This document shows, one piece after another, positions 8,483-16,608 of a DNA stretch of 64,000 nt. The notes under the pieces were generated by a model that saw nothing but the letters and a program-made list of their open reading frames with translations, was not told the DNA's origin and did no database searches. A program made the translations under genes and the position numbers. Numbering within the stretch: position 1 is the first letter of the stretch; each line of letters begins with the position of its first letter. The DNA comes from Sporisorium sorghi (Eukaryota; Basidiomycota; Ustilaginomycetes; Ustilaginales; Ustilaginaceae). The stretch spans positions 1-64,000 of the forward strand of contig JALCCG010000002.1 of NCBI GenBank assembly GCA_023212695.1. The letters run 5' to 3'.

Positions 8483-9580
8483 TCAGGGACTTGAGAATAT
8501 CAAATCCGCATCAGGTGTTCCCACTTCTGTTGTGGGCTTTGGATCCGCTGTTCCCTGTGTTCCCAGAATCTGCTCAGCTTCAAGATCCATCTCACCGCGT
8601 AGCGGGGTATTCCCCTGTTCGTCAGATTGGTTATCAGCCGAACTGCTATTAGCAGGAGGTGTCGCTGGAGTGCTGTTAGTGGATGCCGGGCTCCAAGAGT
8701 CCGGACTTCTGGCACTGCCTCCAAACGTGGAACTATAGTGCACATCAGAAGCCTGAACCTGCTGATTCGAATTCAGTTTGCTTAAATCCTCTTCCAGCGT
8801 GCTCCGAAGCGAAATCTCCAGATGCTTTTCCGCTTTCTTCACTATGTTCGGATTGCTTGCAATCAGGCTGGATACTTCCTCATTCGGCGGATAGTTAGGA
8901 ATCGCCTTATCCTGCAGCTCCGGTTCAACATAAGTAAGTGCATACAGCGTTGCATCATGAAGGTAAGCGTCAACCAAAGCACTGGAGAGCAGAAGAATCT
9001 CCTGTTCACTTAACGTCGTCCAGAATGCCGGATTTTGAAACCTGTCAATCTTCTTCTTGGACAAAATAATGTAATCCTGTCCTGTTGGGAATTGAACCCG
9101 GACATCCACAACGTCCCCCTGTCTCAAATTACTTGGCAAATATACGGATTTCATCTCCCGATGACGCAGATCTGACGGCGTAGGCTCCTCTTCAAAAAGC
9201 ATCGTGCGCGTGATAGGTGTTCCTTGCAGCAGTTCGATCTTTACCCCCTTCCCGGCGATCTCCTCCTTGACCGAAAGAAGATTGTTAGAAGCCCCGTCAT
9301 ACGGCAGCCGAACTTCCTTAATATCCTTTGCCTCAATGAAATGTCCAGGAGGGATATCTCTTACCGGAACCCATGCAACCTGCATCGAGTTCAACTGCTG
9401 AAGCTGCGTCTCTTCCAGCTCCGTGATCCGCAGCTCGTATTTCATTCGCTCTTCGCCCTGCTGTTCCTTATAGCCGTGCAGATAGTAAATCATGGTGCCG
9501 GCACACAGGGCACCTGTCACGGCTGCGCCGGCAAGTCCGGCAAATATCAGCTTGCGGCTCCGCCGCCTGATAATCGGCAT
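8483..9580 (-). CDS. cpaB: CpaB/RcpC-like SAF-domain pilus assembly protein
   Basis: 365-residue protein with an N-terminal membrane anchor (about residues 10-32, LIFAGLAGAAVTGALCAG) and a short coiled coil (residues 38-62). A SAF domain follows (WVPVRDIPPGHFIEAKDI then GVKIELLQGTPITRTML), as in CpaB/RcpC, which stabilises the Tad outer assembly. The C-terminal 90 residues are Ser/Pro/Thr-rich low complexity. It lies between the kinase gene (28 bases) and the first ParA-like gene. In Gram-positives without an outer-membrane secretin it presumably faces the wall; this is inference. Confidence 0.82.
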   Translation of the reverse strand: MPIIRRRSRKLIFAGLAGAAVTGALCAGTMIYYLHGYKEQQGEERMKYELRITELEETQLQQLNSMQVAWVPVRDIPPGHFIEAKDIKEVRLPYDGASNNLLSVKEEIAGKGVKIELLQGTPITRTMLFEEEPTPSDLRHREMKSVYLPSNLRQGDVVDVRVQFPTGQDYIILSKKKIDRFQNPAFWTTLSEQEILLLSSALVDAYLHDATLYALTYVEPELQDKAIPNYPPNEEVSSLIASNPNIVKKAEKHLEISLRSTLEEDLSKLNSNQQVQASDVHYSSTFGGSARSPDSWSPASTNSTPATPPANSSSADNQSDEQGNTPLRGEMDLEAEQILGTQGTADPKPTTEVGTPDADLIFSSP

Positions 9581-9608
9581 TGCTTCATCTCCTTCATATC
9601 AAATGCGG

Positions 9609-11078
9609 TTAATTCTTTCGAAACCTGAATCTTCGCTTCCGTTCTGTCGAAGGCAGATAATCCTGAAATACTTGGGCAAATGTCTGTTGGCTGCTATCCG
9701 GTATCTCAAATGGATCCGATTGCAGAGGCAATGCATGAACTTTGCTCGTTCCAAGCGCTTTCCTCATCTCCTGAATCGTTTCTTCCCCCGCGAGCGGCAG
9801 TGCATAAATCCGTCCAGGCTGAGGATGTCTGGACAGCATCCGGGCTAGCGTCACCACATCATGCTGCCGCCACTCCGCTCCTGAACCGATCACGATCGGC
9901 AGATCGGCCCGAAGGAATTCCTCCAACCGTTCGCTGTCACGATAGGACCCCAAATCGAGGACAACCGCATCATAACTGCCACCCAGCAGCGAGATGACCT
10001 CCGTTCTGGCCGTTTGGCGCCAAAAGTGAATTCCATTGATTTCAAACTTTCGAATGGACCCAAGCTTTCCGCCTTCCGCGATTTCCTGAATCCGGCTGAA
10101 TGCGGTGGATTTCGCGCTCATTTCCACAATCGCCACTTTTCCATATCGCGAAGCCAGGAAATGTCCAAACGCAATACAGCTATGTGTAGTTCCTACACCT
10201 GACGATGCACCTAGCACAGCAGCCACCAGCGTCCCGGCAACCGTACCGGACTGAACCCCCGAACTATTCACGGGAATCGACTGCTGCCTGCTGAGTGCAG
10301 AACGCACTTCCATCGTGGATTGATATCGATGCTCGGGTGCATATTGCAGCAGTTTACGGATAACAGGCACCAGTTCTCTTGGCAAGTCACCACGAATATG
10401 ACGCTCCACGCCTGTGATCCATTCACTGAACTTGCCACTGGTTGAGAGATATAGCAGCAGCGCGCCTAACCCGTACAGATCCGATCGCGCATCGCTTTGC
10501 CTTCCCCCATACTGCTCCGGTGCTGCAAATCCGACCGTTCCAAGCTTGACCGTATCCTCGCCGCTCTCCTGCTTGTAACTTCTCGCGATGCCAAAATCGA
10601 TGAGTCGAACCTCCAGCTGATCGGTCAGCATGATGTTCGATGGCTTTAAGTCCCGGAATATGACCTGAGGCTCATGACCATGGAGATACTCCAGCACGTC
10701 CAGCAATTGCTCTGTCAGTTCCATGATAAATTCCGGGTTCACGTTTCCGCGGTATCCCCGAAAGTACTTCTCCAATGTCATGCCCTGAATGTAATCCATC
10801 ACCAAATAGGTGTAGCCGGTATCCTGAACATGGAAAAAATCAACGATTCGCGGCAAGCGCGGATGACTGAGTTTAATCAGCAGCTGCGCCTCATCCTGAA
10901 CAGCGCGCTGCATACCGGGCTCAGACATACTCTCCTTCACCGCCCATTTCTTGCCGGGCAGCTTCAAATCCTCCGTCAGATATACGCAGCTCATACCGCC
11001 TTCGCCGATAATACGATCTATAACATAACGTTCGCCTAGCACTTCCCCATGCAGCAATCTGCAAGGCTGCTGTTTCAT
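9609..11078 (-). CDS. Ser/Thr protein kinase fused to a ParA-like domain, Tad locus
   Basis: 489 residues. An N-terminal Hanks-type kinase (about 15-265) has GEGGMSCVYL (residues 25-34), the ATP lysine in WAVKE (K48), the catalytic loop FRDLKPSN (D143; the usual His of HRD is Phe), DFG (161-163) and APEQY. A linker follows, then from about 283 a second domain opening VLGASSGVGTTHSCIAF, a ParA/CpaE-type P-loop again lacking the GK lysine. There is no membrane segment or PASTA repeat, so this is a soluble kinase. It is the first gene of the Tad operon. Regulation of pilus assembly by phosphorylation is inference; the kinase call itself is firm. Confidence 0.88.
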   Translation of the reverse strand: MKQQPCRLLHGEVLGERYVIDRIIGEGGMSCVYLTEDLKLPGKKWAVKESMSEPGMQRAVQDEAQLLIKLSHPRLPRIVDFFHVQDTGYTYLVMDYIQGMTLEKYFRGYRGNVNPEFIMELTEQLLDVLEYLHGHEPQVIFRDLKPSNIMLTDQLEVRLIDFGIARSYKQESGEDTVKLGTVGFAAPEQYGGRQSDARSDLYGLGALLLYLSTSGKFSEWITGVERHIRGDLPRELVPVIRKLLQYAPEHRYQSTMEVRSALSRQQSIPVNSSGVQSGTVAGTLVAAVLGASSGVGTTHSCIAFGHFLASRYGKVAIVEMSAKSTAFSRIQEIAEGGKLGSIRKFEINGIHFWRQTARTEVISLLGGSYDAVVLDLGSYRDSERLEEFLRADLPIVIGSGAEWRQHDVVTLARMLSRHPQPGRIYALPLAGEETIQEMRKALGTSKVHALPLQSDPFEIPDSSQQTFAQVFQDYLPSTERKRRFRFRKN

Positions 11079-11104
11079 GATTACGCCCTCTCCCCTGTCT
11101 TATA

Positions 11105-11185
11105 AGCACAACAAAAAGGGAAAGCACTCCGCCACATCACTAAATCGTGATGAATAGCGGGATGCTTTCCCTGTAGTTGTTGTTG
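11105..11185 (-). terminator. Long nested hairpin, probable terminator of the methyltransferase operon
   Basis: AGGGAAAGCA...GCGG pairs with CCGC..TGCTTTCCCT across a centre that itself holds ATCAC/GTGAT. On the minus strand a T-rich run (TTTTTGTTGT) follows. The outer flanks ACAACAA and TTGTTGT also pair, making an unusually long structure. It lies about 50 bases past the methyltransferase stop and just ahead of the kinase start, so it separates region 2 from the Tad operon. Confidence 0.7.
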
Positions 11186-11237
11186 GTTAATTTTGGAATC
11201 ATTATAAAACATGATTCATTCACTTGTAAAGACTTTT

Positions 11238-12314
11238 TTAATACTTAATCATATATAGCGTAATCTCGTCCCGATTATGAAACAGCTGCTTCGCTCCCTG
11301 AACCTGCATTCTCGCCTCTTCAAAAACCGCCATGATCTCTTTCACAAGCGCCATCGGTTTCTTGGTTAACAGCTTGACTGTAATGACTGCCGTGCCGCCC
11401 GCCTGAAGACTGTACAGGAGCCCTGTCACCATCTTCGCCGTTTGTTTCGGACTCCAGCTCATATCGCAGACCAGCAGATCGAATTCATGCTCCTTAAACG
11501 ACACATCGGCCGCGTTCTTGTGGATGACCCTCAGGTTCTTGTGTCCGTGAAGCGATGGATGCATTTTGGCGGGATCCACCGCTGTAACCTGCAGGCCGCG
11601 CTCCAGCAAAAAGGAAGTCCATCCTCCAGGCGCAGCACCGATATCAAGGGCCTTGCGGAACGAATCAAATGGGATTCCGAACTGCTTCTCAGCCTCAAGC
11701 AGCTTGAACTTCGCCCTTGAGATTTGACCCTCTTCACGTTGAAAACGGACTGCGCCTCCGTTCCAATCCGACAGGTTCTCCTCTGGTTGCGACACGCCGA
11801 CATACCATAAGCCGTCCGCTGCGAACAATGATATGATCCAATCCGGCGCCTGCACCGTGTATTCGAGTTGGAGTGGAGTCAAACGATGCTGAAGTTCATC
11901 CCGGAGCGCTGCCGGGTTTTCCGTCCACAAGCTGTTCTCCGTCTTTCGGATCTGGATGGATACTCGGCTCCCGCTGATCTCTTCCCGCTTCAGTATATAC
12001 ACTTCGACCGCATGTAAAGCTTCATCAACGGTTTCCGCCGTTATTTCCAGATGTACGGGAAACAGATGCCGTAGAAAAATAGGGGGCTTGGACATTATCA
12101 GTCCCTTGGCCTCCTCTTCCGACCTGCCGAGTGTTGTCACAAACACCTCACCAGGTATCAACATCGTGCTCTTCAGGCTGCCAAACATCCGGCGCAGCTC
12201 TTCCTGGGCATAGGGTGCAAATCCATGATTTGCTGTGCACACCCATTTACAGTGCAAATCCTGACTTTTCCGATCCTCTTCTTCAAGACCCTGCATAACA
12301 TTTAATTCATCCAA
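11238..12314 (-). CDS. RlmM/FtsJ-like rRNA 2'-O-methyltransferase
   Basis: 358-residue SAM-dependent methyltransferase. The N-terminal half looks like a THUMP-type RNA-binding module (WVCTANHGFAPYAQEELRR). The C-terminal half is the RrmJ/FtsJ fold with the SAM loop ALDIGAAPGGWTSFLL, the acidic LLVCDMSW and the catalytic lysines AVITVKLL. This layout resembles RlmM, which modifies 23S rRNA; the target here is not shown. I chose the TTG at 12314 because GGAGG lies nine bases upstream; frames reaching 12365 would lack a Shine-Dalgarno and overlap the ABC gene. Confidence 0.85.
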   Translation of the reverse strand: MDELNVMQGLEEEDRKSQDLHCKWVCTANHGFAPYAQEELRRMFGSLKSTMLIPGEVFVTTLGRSEEEAKGLIMSKPPIFLRHLFPVHLEITAETVDEALHAVEVYILKREEISGSRVSIQIRKTENSLWTENPAALRDELQHRLTPLQLEYTVQAPDWIISLFAADGLWYVGVSQPEENLSDWNGGAVRFQREEGQISRAKFKLLEAEKQFGIPFDSFRKALDIGAAPGGWTSFLLERGLQVTAVDPAKMHPSLHGHKNLRVIHKNAADVSFKEHEFDLLVCDMSWSPKQTAKMVTGLLYSLQAGGTAVITVKLLTKKPMALVKEIMAVFEEARMQVQGAKQLFHNRDEITLYMIKY

Positions 12315-12319
12315 ACGGA

Positions 12320-13093
12320 TTAACCTCCAGAAATAACTTTGATCCAGGGACGTCCGCCATTCCATTCCAGCTGAGCGTCAATATCATAAGTTTGTTTGAT
12401 AAGTTCAGGTTTTAATACTTCTTCTTTCCTACCCGAGGCCGTTAAGCGTCCGTCCTTGATAAGCGCCACATGAGTAAACAAAGGGACAATCTCCTCGATA
12501 TGATGCGTAACGTACACAACCGCTATCTTACGCTGCTTCAGAGAATCGATCTCCAGCAGCATCTTCTCCCTTTCGTACAAATCAAGGCCGGCACACGGTT
12601 CATCCATAATCAGAATCCTCGGATCGGCCATAAGGGAACGCGCCAGCATTACTTTTTTTCGTTCGCCCTGGGATAAGGTCCCGAGAGGCTGCTCTGCCAA
12701 ATGACCAACATTCATCTCATTCAGCAGAGTGTAGGCTTTACTCCGTGCTTCCTCCGGTATGTCCTGGTAGAACCGCAAAAAGGCATAAGCGCCTGTGGCG
12801 ACTACTTCCCACACCGGGTCGCTCAGAGAAAGCTTTTCCAGCAGCGATTGACTAGTATAGCCTATGGATTTGCGGACATCCCGAACGTCACATTGTCCAT
12901 ATACATGGCCGAGAACTTCAACTCGTCCACTGGAAGGGAACATATACCCCATCATCATTTCCAGCAGCGTGGTCTTGCCTGAACCATTCCGGCCCAAAAT
13001 AACCCAGTTTTCTCCCGGTCTCATCTCTATGCTGACATTATCCAGAATATGACGGTCCCCTCGGACAAGCGATATATGCTGCATCGAGATCAT
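12320..13093 (-). CDS. ABC transporter ATP-binding protein, YlmA-like
   Basis: 257-residue ABC ATPase with Walker A (LGRNGSGKTTLL, about 33-44), signature LSQGERKKV and Walker B RILIMDEP, then a switch histidine (VYVTHH). There is no permease gene nearby, as for the stand-alone YlmA class of unknown substrate. Its ATG overlaps the thioredoxin stop (ATGA), so it is co-translated with the upstream genes. Function beyond ATP hydrolysis cannot be stated. Confidence 0.88.
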   Translation of the reverse strand: MISMQHISLVRGDRHILDNVSIEMRPGENWVILGRNGSGKTTLLEMMMGYMFPSSGRVEVLGHVYGQCDVRDVRKSIGYTSQSLLEKLSLSDPVWEVVATGAYAFLRFYQDIPEEARSKAYTLLNEMNVGHLAEQPLGTLSQGERKKVMLARSLMADPRILIMDEPCAGLDLYEREKMLLEIDSLKQRKIAVVYVTHHIEEIVPLFTHVALIKDGRLTASGRKEEVLKPELIKQTYDIDAQLEWNGGRPWIKVISGG

Positions 13094-13437
13094 GGCTTCA
13101 CACTCCTGACAAAACTTGCAATATCCTGCACGGAGCCCATCCGGTACAGCACAGCCGGTACGGCGCCAGCACTTGATTGGACAGCCAAGAGAGCAGGAAC
13201 ACTGCGAATTTGATACCGTTCCACAATGCCCGGAAGAAAATTCACGTCTGCTTCAAGGAGCTTCATATCCGGAACCACATGCTCCACAATTTCGATCATT
13301 TTACGCGCAGCGGTACATGTACCGCATAATGGCGTATGCAAAAATACGATGACAGGATCAGCTTCCATATCCCGTTTCGCCATACGCTCTTGCCATTCGA
13401 GCCTCTCCACCAGTTCCCGCTGTGTAACCTCGATCAT
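13090..13437 (-). CDS. Thioredoxin-family protein
   Basis: 115 residues with a thioredoxin fold: strand VIVFLHTP followed by the active-site CGTC (residues 38-41 approximately) and the cis-proline SVPAL. The CGTC motif differs from the CGPC of classical thioredoxin and resembles thiol-disulfide proteins of the YtpP class. It is coupled by ATGA overlaps to the receiver-like gene upstream and the ABC ATPase downstream. It is probably a cytosolic reductase; the partner is unknown. Confidence 0.88.
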   Translation of the reverse strand: MIEVTQRELVERLEWQERMAKRDMEADPVIVFLHTPLCGTCTAARKMIEIVEHVVPDMKLLEADVNFLPGIVERYQIRSVPALLAVQSSAGAVPAVLYRMGSVQDIASFVRSVKP

Positions 13438-13772
13438 CTTGTACCCTGCGCGACTTCCCGCATTACGGATTCCGGCATCGGTCCATTATGAACCTGCACG
13501 CCCTCGGGCATATGTGCATAGAGCAGTTCATACATTTTTCTTCTGCCTGATGGACTTGAGGTGTGAAGATATATTTCCTTGGCCTGCAGCTTCTCGGCAA
13601 TCATAGCAGCAACTACATCGCCGCCGTTCATTTGATCATGCCCCAACTCAAAATCAAGTGACAGCACATCCACTTCGCATTCGCGGAGCATCAACAGACA
13701 TTCTTCCCCGTTTCGAGCCAGCGTAAATCCTTTCGGATTAGGACGCCAGTCGTCTAAATACAGATGAATCAT
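13434..13772 (-). CDS. Cyclic-phosphate processing receiver-domain protein
   Basis: 112 residues, receiver-like fold. YLDDWRPNP near the N-terminus supplies the acidic pair, LSLDFELGHD the phospho-acceptor-like Asp strand, and IYLHTSSPSGRRKMY the Thr/Ser strand. This is the stand-alone family described as cyclic-phosphate processing receivers, thought to act on nucleotide or RNA ends rather than as a two-component regulator; no kinase gene is adjacent. It follows nfo by 17 bases and overlaps the thioredoxin gene by 4. Confidence 0.75.
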   Translation of the reverse strand: MIHLYLDDWRPNPKGFTLARNGEECLLMLRECEVDVLSLDFELGHDQMNGGDVVAAMIAEKLQAKEIYLHTSSPSGRRKMYELLYAHMPEGVQVHNGPMPESVMREVAQGTR

Positions 13773-13789
13773 ACTACTCTCTCCCTTAA

Positions 13790-14638
13790 TCAGGACCAGG
13801 ACAGCACCTTGGCGATGTCTTCCCGATGTGTGCCGTCAGCCCCTTTTTCACTTTCCAGGACAAATGCCTTGCCCGTGAGCTCCTGTGCCAGAGCCAAATG
13901 CTTCAGCGCTTCTGTACCTATCATACCTTGCCCGACACGTGCATGACGATCTTTTCTCGAACCGGCTCCATATTTCGAGTCGTTTAAGTGGACTGCTACC
14001 AGGGAATCCCAGTAACCAAGCGACTTGCCTCTGGCAAGGAGCTCGCCTGTGTTGGATATATCCCATCCTCCTGCCGCAAACAAGTGGCAGGTATCGAGAC
14101 AAAAACCTATTTTTTCCGGATAATCAGCCAGCTGTCTAACCTTTACACTCTCCTCAAGGGTCATGCCCATCGATCCATGGTCGCCCGCCTGATTCTCGAT
14201 CAGCAGCTTGGCCTTGCCCTTCCAAGATGATAACACATCGTTCAAACAACGAATAATATTCTGATAGCCTTCCAGCACATCCTGACTCTTGTGATGCCCA
14301 AAATGAACAACGATGCCAAGCGAGCCGCAAGCCTCTGCAATTATAAGGTCATTCTTGAGTGATTCCACGGTCAACCCGTAGAATTCTTCGCCGCGGGTCA
14401 ACCCTACCGCCATATTCGTCGGATAAGGCGTGTGCGCAATCGAAACAATCCCTTGCTCCTGGCAGAACCTGGCGCATGCGGCAGCATTCCGAATGTCCGG
14501 CGTCTTCAAATGGAGACTGCGCGGATTTTTCGGGAAATATTGATAGGCCAGTGAACCGATCCCGGCTGCATGCTGGGCTGCTGCAAGAAATCCGCCCCGG
14601 GTGCTGACGTGGCTTCCGATCCTGATCTTAGGCTTCAT
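13790..14638 (-). CDS. nfo: Deoxyribonuclease IV (apurinic endonuclease)
   Basis: 282-residue AP endonuclease of the EndoIV TIM-barrel family that incises abasic sites. Visible zinc-ligand motifs: IGSHVS, IVVHFGHH, LLIENQAG, GFCLDTCHLFAAG, HLNDSK (with HARVGQG) and a late VLESEKG. The start MKPKIRIGSH at 14638 is chosen from family alignment; it overlaps the mutM stop by 11 bases. No good Shine-Dalgarno precedes it, which suggests coupling to mutM. The pair mutM-nfo gives two successive base-excision steps. Confidence 0.93.
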   Translation of the reverse strand: MKPKIRIGSHVSTRGGFLAAAQHAAGIGSLAYQYFPKNPRSLHLKTPDIRNAAACARFCQEQGIVSIAHTPYPTNMAVGLTRGEEFYGLTVESLKNDLIIAEACGSLGIVVHFGHHKSQDVLEGYQNIIRCLNDVLSSWKGKAKLLIENQAGDHGSMGMTLEESVKVRQLADYPEKIGFCLDTCHLFAAGGWDISNTGELLARGKSLGYWDSLVAVHLNDSKYGAGSRKDRHARVGQGMIGTEALKHLALAQELTGKAFVLESEKGADGTHREDIAKVLSWS

Positions 14639-15446
14639 GCTGGCAATGGGGACAAAAGAAAACTTTGCGCGAGGTATGCTCCGCCTTCGCAATAGCGGTA
14701 CCGCAGCGAACGCAAGGCTCTCCTTCGCGATCATACACCTTGCATTCGTCGTTATAGGCTCCTGTCAGCTGGTCCCCTTCCTGAAACGGCATCTCCATGT
14801 AACCTCCGCCATCAGTCGCTTCATTCATTACCTTAACGGTGCTGTCATACAGCTGCTCCAAAGACTGCTCCGACAAATCCTGGATTTTGGTCAATGGATG
14901 AATTCTGGCATCAAATGCGATCTCATCTGCGTAACAGTTACCGATTCCAGCGACAACCTGTTGATTGACCAGCGTAGTTTTTAATGCGCCACGCCGCTTT
15001 CCGATCAATTGGACAAAGCGCGCTTTGGTCATGCGTCGGTCCAGCAGCTCAGGTCCAAGCTCTTTTAGCGCATCATCGGCTTCTTTTGCCGTAAGAAAAT
15101 GCAAATAACCCAGGCGCAGACCGATAAAATACAACACCTGATCACCAAACGTGATCTCGACTTGAGTAGAACGGGGAGGACGCTCTTCATCGATACGCCC
15201 TAAATACAGAATGCCTCCCAGCATCAAGTGAAGCAGCAGCCGGCCTCCGTTGTGGAGATGAAATACGAGGTGCTTCCCTCTCCGTTCCACAAAAATGACC
15301 TTGCTTCCTTTTAATACGGAAGTAAACTCATCAACAGGCACGTTTAGTGATTTCTCACGGTTCACGACAACATTTGTGATGGGTACATTGACAATGCTCT
15401 GAGATAACAGTCTTCGGTAGTTCTCCATTTCCGGCAGTTCCGGCAT
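14628..15446 (-). CDS. mutM: Formamidopyrimidine-DNA glycosylase
   Basis: 272-residue Fpg glycosylase/AP lyase that removes oxidised purines. It begins MPELPEME, giving the catalytic proline and glutamate after Met removal. Lysine in RRGKHLVFHL, the helix-two-turn-helix with QQVVAGIGNCYADE, and a C-terminal zinc finger (four cysteines: CKVYDREGEPCVRC ... CPHC) are all present. It is the first gene of the repair operon here; it overlaps nfo. The length is normal for the family. Confidence 0.95.
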   Translation of the reverse strand: MPELPEMENYRRLLSQSIVNVPITNVVVNREKSLNVPVDEFTSVLKGSKVIFVERRGKHLVFHLHNGGRLLLHLMLGGILYLGRIDEERPPRSTQVEITFGDQVLYFIGLRLGYLHFLTAKEADDALKELGPELLDRRMTKARFVQLIGKRRGALKTTLVNQQVVAGIGNCYADEIAFDARIHPLTKIQDLSEQSLEQLYDSTVKVMNEATDGGGYMEMPFQEGDQLTGAYNDECKVYDREGEPCVRCGTAIAKAEHTSRKVFFCPHCQHEA

Positions 15447-15495
15447 GATTCATCTTCCCTTCGTCGATCACAAAAGTTTATGTACGCTTCGCTTT

Positions 15496-16287
15496 TTACG
15501 AACACAGCAGTTTGACCACTTCACTCAAATCGCGGCATATATAGTCAGGCGTAACACCCGTTGCCTCGATATGTGCCTCCATGTTGAGATCTGTCGTTAT
15601 ACCCGTCATAACGAGCACCGTCTTGCATCCGGCATGTGCACCCGCTGCGATATCCGTACGGATATTATCCCCGATCACATAAGTTTCTTCCGGTGCCAGT
15701 CCAAGACGGTCCGAGGCAAACTTCATCAGAATCGAGGAAGGCTTGCCAATCACGGTCGGCTTAACTCCGGAAGCAGCTTCAATGGCGGCCCCAAGCGAAC
15801 CTGCACCAGGCATTAAGCCGGTATCCGACGGGAGAAGCAGATCGGGATTGGTCAATACAGACACCGCCCCCTCCTGAATCCAGCGGACAGCACGGGTCAG
15901 TTTATCGTAATGAAACGCACGGTCAATTCCTTGAATGACATATTCAGGGGAGTCCTCCACGATCGTGAGGCCTGCAGACAACAGCGCTTCCCTCAGTCCC
16001 TCTTCCCCGAGCATCGCAACTCTGGCTCCCGGCGATTCCTCGGCAATATATCGGGCCGCTGCAAGGGAAGAGGTGCACACTTCGTTTGGCGATGCAGGTA
16101 TCCCCATTTCCATCAAATGCGCTGCCACCTGCTCCGGTGTTCTCGAGGAGTTGTTGGTTACGTACAGGTACGGAATCTGCAGCTCCTTCAATCGCTCAAT
16201 GAGAAGATCCGCTCCCTCAATTCGGTTGCGGCCGTGATACAGTGTTCCATCGAGGTCTATCAGCAATCCTTTGGGTTTTTCCATCAT
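15496..16287 (-). CDS. HAD-IIA (NagD/AraL-type) sugar phosphatase
   Basis: 263-residue haloacid-dehalogenase phosphatase. Motif I LIDLDGTLYHG at residues 10-20, motif II YVTNNSS, motif III lysine in VIGKPSS, and motif IV YVIGDNIRTDI; the C2a cap lies between. This matches NagD/AraL/YutF phosphatases, which dephosphorylate sugar or nucleotide phosphates. Two in-frame ATGs (16287 and 16284) follow AAGAAGGTG. It stands alone, with a gene-free stretch on its 5' side. Confidence 0.9.
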   Translation of the reverse strand: MMEKPKGLLIDLDGTLYHGRNRIEGADLLIERLKELQIPYLYVTNNSSRTPEQVAAHLMEMGIPASPNEVCTSSLAAARYIAEESPGARVAMLGEEGLREALLSAGLTIVEDSPEYVIQGIDRAFHYDKLTRAVRWIQEGAVSVLTNPDLLLPSDTGLMPGAGSLGAAIEAASGVKPTVIGKPSSILMKFASDRLGLAPEETYVIGDNIRTDIAAGAHAGCKTVLVMTGITTDLNMEAHIEATGVTPDYICRDLSEVVKLLCS

Positions 16288-16608
16288 GTTATAGCACCTT
16301 CTTTATTTCTTTCCTTCATACCCTAAATGATTCATCGGCTGAAGTACAAGTGTATTCTCGCCAATCCGTTATCGGCATCCATCATCATGAATATGTATCA
16401 AACATAAATACCCCAGTAGTATTATTGTAAAGAAGCCCACATCCGGTTGCAAGGTTCAAGCCGAGCGCCTCATCCTGGTGCTGCCGAGTCGAAAGAAATC
16501 GAAGACTGTCCAACCATCAGCGAATATATATCGGTTTGTCATTTCCTGCGCTTTCCCGGAAAATAATTCACTTCACATTTCCCTGTAAGCCGGGCAGCTG
16601 CTCCATTT
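16288..16608. other. Gene-free stretch between the HAD phosphatase and rnz
   Basis: About 320 bases with no coding frame of credible composition on either strand. It presumably carries the promoter of the leftward phosphatase gene (AT-rich around 16380-16440) and the 3' untranslated end of rnz. I see no strong terminator or riboswitch-like structure. Confidence 0.5.
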
